Positions 6,509 to 7,735 of a stretch of 7,735 nucleotides of DNA are shown here, one piece after another. The position numbers and the translations under genes were made by a program. The DNA is from Bacillota bacterium (GTDB taxonomy: Bacteria; Bacillota; Sulfobacillia; RBS10-35), in the NCBI GenBank assembly GCA_029960865.1, contig JASBVX010000061.1, positions 1 to 7,735 of the forward strand, written 5' to 3'. Under the pieces are notes generated by a model. It was not told where the DNA came from. It did no database searches and saw nothing but the letters and a program-made list of their open reading frames with translations. Numbering within the stretch: position 1 is the first letter of the stretch; each line of letters opens with the position of its first letter.

Positions 6509-6546
6509 CCCCGTTGGGGGGGCGGCGACCCTGGGGGCCGCCGCCC
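6509..6546 (-). other. Very stable intercistronic hairpin between the subunit and peptidase genes
   Basis: On the minus strand a 12-base-pair stem (GGGCGGCGGCCC with GGGTCGCCGCCC, one G-U wobble) closes a 3-base loop at 6520-6546, starting 15 bases after the subunit stop. Next comes CCCC-AAC-GGGG, which can hide the GGGG of the peptidase ribosome binding site (6509-6519). No U-run follows, so it is not a classical terminator. It more likely protects the subunit mRNA 3' end and lowers peptidase expression, or causes partial attenuation. Confidence 0.6.
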
Positions 6547-6561
6547 ATCGCTTTGTCACCC

Positions 6562-6939
6562 TTACTGGGCCGCCACCACTTGCAGGCTGGTGGCGCCGGC
6601 GATTGGCGCCTCTTGACCTGCCGCTTTGCAGGTCCAGGAGTTCCCACCTGTGTTAGTGCAGTTGTCGTAGAGGTAGGTGTTGGTTCCGTCGCTGATCTTG
6701 GCGTAGACGGTTTTGGCCGCCTTATCGAGATCGAATGTCACCTCCCTGATGGTGTCGTTGCTCGCGTCGGGCTTATAATGGACGCCGGTTACCGTATAAC
6801 CGCTGATGGTTCCCGAACCTGAACCAGCATCGGAACCGGGGACCGTATTGCTGGCCATCATGGCGAAAGCGGCACCGCTTAGAAGGGCGACGGTGAGAAG
6901 GGGCACCAGGATCTGAATGAGTTTCCGGGACGTCCGCAT
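6562..6939 (-). CDS. Small secreted fibre/pilin-like subunit (TasA-like context)
   Basis: 125 residues, about 99 after signal removal. ATG 6939 has GGAGG 6 bases upstream, plus AAGGAGGGAG further up. Seen: basic residues then a hydrophobic stretch (7-26, ending AAFA), then NTVPGSDAG, a Gly/Ser-rich stretch and the domain ISGYTVTGVHY (45-55) to VVAAQ at the C-terminus, with Cys94 and Cys104. No sorting signal and no second TM. The domain recurs in the LPRTG protein of the same operon with the same 10-residue cysteine spacing. Its small size, its place first in the operon, strong RBS, leader hairpin and the following SipW-like peptidase suggest an abundant exported structural subunit. I infer a fibre or pilus role. 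Assignment to a named family (TasA/camelysin) is not supported by sequence alone. Confidence 0.82.
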   Translation of the reverse strand: MRTSRKLIQILVPLLTVALLSGAAFAMMASNTVPGSDAGSGSGTISGYTVTGVHYKPDASNDTIREVTFDLDKAAKTVYAKISDGTNTYLYDNCTNTGGNSWTCKAAGQEAPIAGATSLQVVAAQ

Positions 6940-6957
6940 AGGATTCCTCCACTCCCT

Positions 6958-6994
6958 CCTTGGTTAGCCCCCCTTTGAGGGGCTAAGCCCAAGG
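6958..6994 (-). promoter_or_regulatory. Leader hairpin upstream of the pilin-like gene
   Basis: Two nested perfect arms: CCTTGG/CCAAGG (6989-6994 with 6958-6963) outside and TTAGCCCC/GGGGCTAA (6979-6986 with 6964-6971) inside, separated by a 2-base bulge and closed by a 7-base loop. It ends about 19 bases before the ATG, leaving the GGAGG RBS free. It could stabilise an abundant mRNA, or end transcription of the upstream regulator, but it lacks a U-run. Confidence 0.55.
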
Positions 6995-7015
6995 TATTGG
7001 AGCTTTTGGAAGAAA

Positions 7016-7051
7016 ACAGTAGCAAAGACAGTCTCAAAAACAGTCTCAAAA
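7016..7051 (-). repeat. Three tandem 12-base repeats upstream of the pilin-like operon
   Basis: On the plus strand ACAGTCTCAAAA occurs at 7028-7039 and 7040-7051, identical. ACAGTAGCAAAG (7016-7027) is a third copy with 9 of 12 matches. The rightmost copy overlaps the stop codon of the upstream regulator. No convincing sigma-70 promoter follows, so an activator-dependent promoter with the repeats as binding site is plausible, possibly for the neighbouring HTH protein. Function is inferred from position only. Confidence 0.6.
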
Positions 7052-7735
7052 GGAGTCTTCTACAGGCAGCAACACCCTCGCCAGACGTTCCAGCGCATCC
7101 CGGTGATAGCGAAAGTAGGTCGCCCGGGAGAGATGGAAGCGGTGGGCCAGCTCCTCGTGGCTTTTCCGCGGGCGAAAGTAGTAGTGCCAGAGGATGTCCT
7201 TCAAGATGGGCTTCTCCCGGAAGAAAGGGGCATCCTCCAAGGCGTTTTGCACCCACGTCTTGGCTCTACCCCGGGGAAGGTGAGGATAGATGGTGCCGAA
7301 GACCTCCGCCAGCAGGTGGGCGTCGAGGTTCTTTCCCCGGCGGCATCCTTCGAGGAAAGTCTTTACCTGGGCTATCCCCTCCTGCAGTGAAATAGCCGGT
7401 GGGTTTGCGAGAAGGCTTTCCTTTTCGCCCTGCTCACCTTGCCAGAGATGGGGGCGGTTGGGGGCCTTTTCCCAAAAGCGAAGAGTCCTCTTACGCCAGG
7501 CAAAGGTGAGCCAAGGTTTTTCTCTTTCAAGGAAAGCAAGAAGAGGGCGGCGAACCTCAGGGGCTAAATAGCGCCGGGGACCCCGGTTCCTCACGAAAGG
7601 AAGCGCCAAAAACCTTTCCCAGAGGGCAGTCGAAATCTCCAACCCCGTGATCTCCTCAGCATCCCGGCGATCCCACGTGGGAAGGACCACCGCCAGGAAA
7701 AAGAGGGCATCCAGCGGATGGCCATAGACCTCAGA
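7046..7735 (-). CDS. STAND-like regulator with C-terminal HTH (5' part outside window)
   Basis: The frame is open to the right edge: 229 C-terminal residues are visible and the N-terminus is missing. The first in-window GTG (7690) is internal, because the frame continues upstream with EVYGHPLDALFF. Seen: a helical region similar to residues 265-345 of the left regulator (W/F-DR, then PFVRN...RRYLAPEVRRPLLAF against CPIVQ...AWTLAEPFHTALRSYF), a linker, a helical segment, and a C-terminal HTH (about 192-220: SHEELAHRFHLSRATYFRYH followed by DALERLA). No P-loop is in the visible part; the ATPase domain would be upstream. This layout fits ATP-dependent STAND activators. It reads toward the pilin-like operon, whose control region begins within its stop codon, so it is a good candidate for its regulator. 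Confidence 0.75.
   Translation of the reverse strand, partial: SEVYGHPLDALFFLAVVLPTWDRRDAEEITGLEISTALWERFLALPFVRNRGPRRYLAPEVRRPLLAFLEREKPWLTFAWRKRTLRFWEKAPNRPHLWQGEQGEKESLLANPPAISLQEGIAQVKTFLEGCRRGKNLDAHLLAEVFGTIYPHLPRGRAKTWVQNALEDAPFFREKPILKDILWHYYFRPRKSHEELAHRFHLSRATYFRYHRDALERLARVLLPVEDSF

Noticed and set aside
7016..7051. Short tandem repeats as a CRISPR remnant
   Set aside because: The units are 12 bases, contiguous and without spacers, and no cas gene is present.
7046..7690. GTG at 7690 as a true start making a 214-residue complete protein
   Set aside because: The frame stays open to the window edge and the upstream residues continue a helical domain, so the gene is treated as 5'-truncated by the window.

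Overview
The window holds a compact cell-surface locus from a bacterium of moderately high GC content. Two class E-like sortases and an LPxTG substrate indicate a monoderm or Gram-positive-type envelope. The flanking STAND-type ATPase/HTH regulators, the SipW-like signal peptidase and the GC-rich, tightly packed genes would fit a thermophilic Bacillota or Chloroflexota lineage. The sequence alone does not fix the taxon. No rRNA, tRNA, insertion sequence, CRISPR array or phage gene is visible, and no stretch longer than about 230 bases lacks a gene.

Layout. At the left edge a STAND-type ATPase (minus strand, 3' end outside the window) is divergent from sortase 1 (plus strand). Sortase 1 converges on, and overlaps by 11 bases, a secreted transglutaminase-fold cysteine enzyme on the minus strand. 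Upstream of that enzyme, at about 2741-2846, is a clear cyclic-di-GMP-I (GEMM-I) riboswitch. Above it lies a tight minus-strand operon, in order of transcription: a small secreted pilin-like/TasA-like subunit (6562-6939), a SipW-type signal peptidase fused to a DUF5305-like module (4903-6501), a 156-residue secreted protein of unknown family (4429-4899), an LPRTG-anchored surface protein (3565-4407) and sortase 2 (2967-3572). At the right edge, reading toward this operon, is the C-terminal part of a second STAND-like regulator with a terminal HTH.

How the parts may work together (inference). The SipW-like peptidase would mature the small subunit and perhaps the other exported proteins. The LPRTG protein shares a domain with the small subunit, including two cysteines at the same spacing, so it could be the wall-anchored base or minor subunit that sortase 2 attaches. 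The transglutaminase-fold enzyme could process, crosslink or release the surface structure, and its expression is placed under intracellular c-di-GMP by the riboswitch. The logic resembles the c-di-GMP-controlled protease/sorted-adhesin circuits known in Clostridioides difficile (PPEP-1) and Pseudomonas (LapG), but with different parts. Tandem 12-base repeats and a strong leader hairpin precede the subunit gene, and a very stable hairpin separates it from the peptidase. These suggest dedicated regulation and differential expression.
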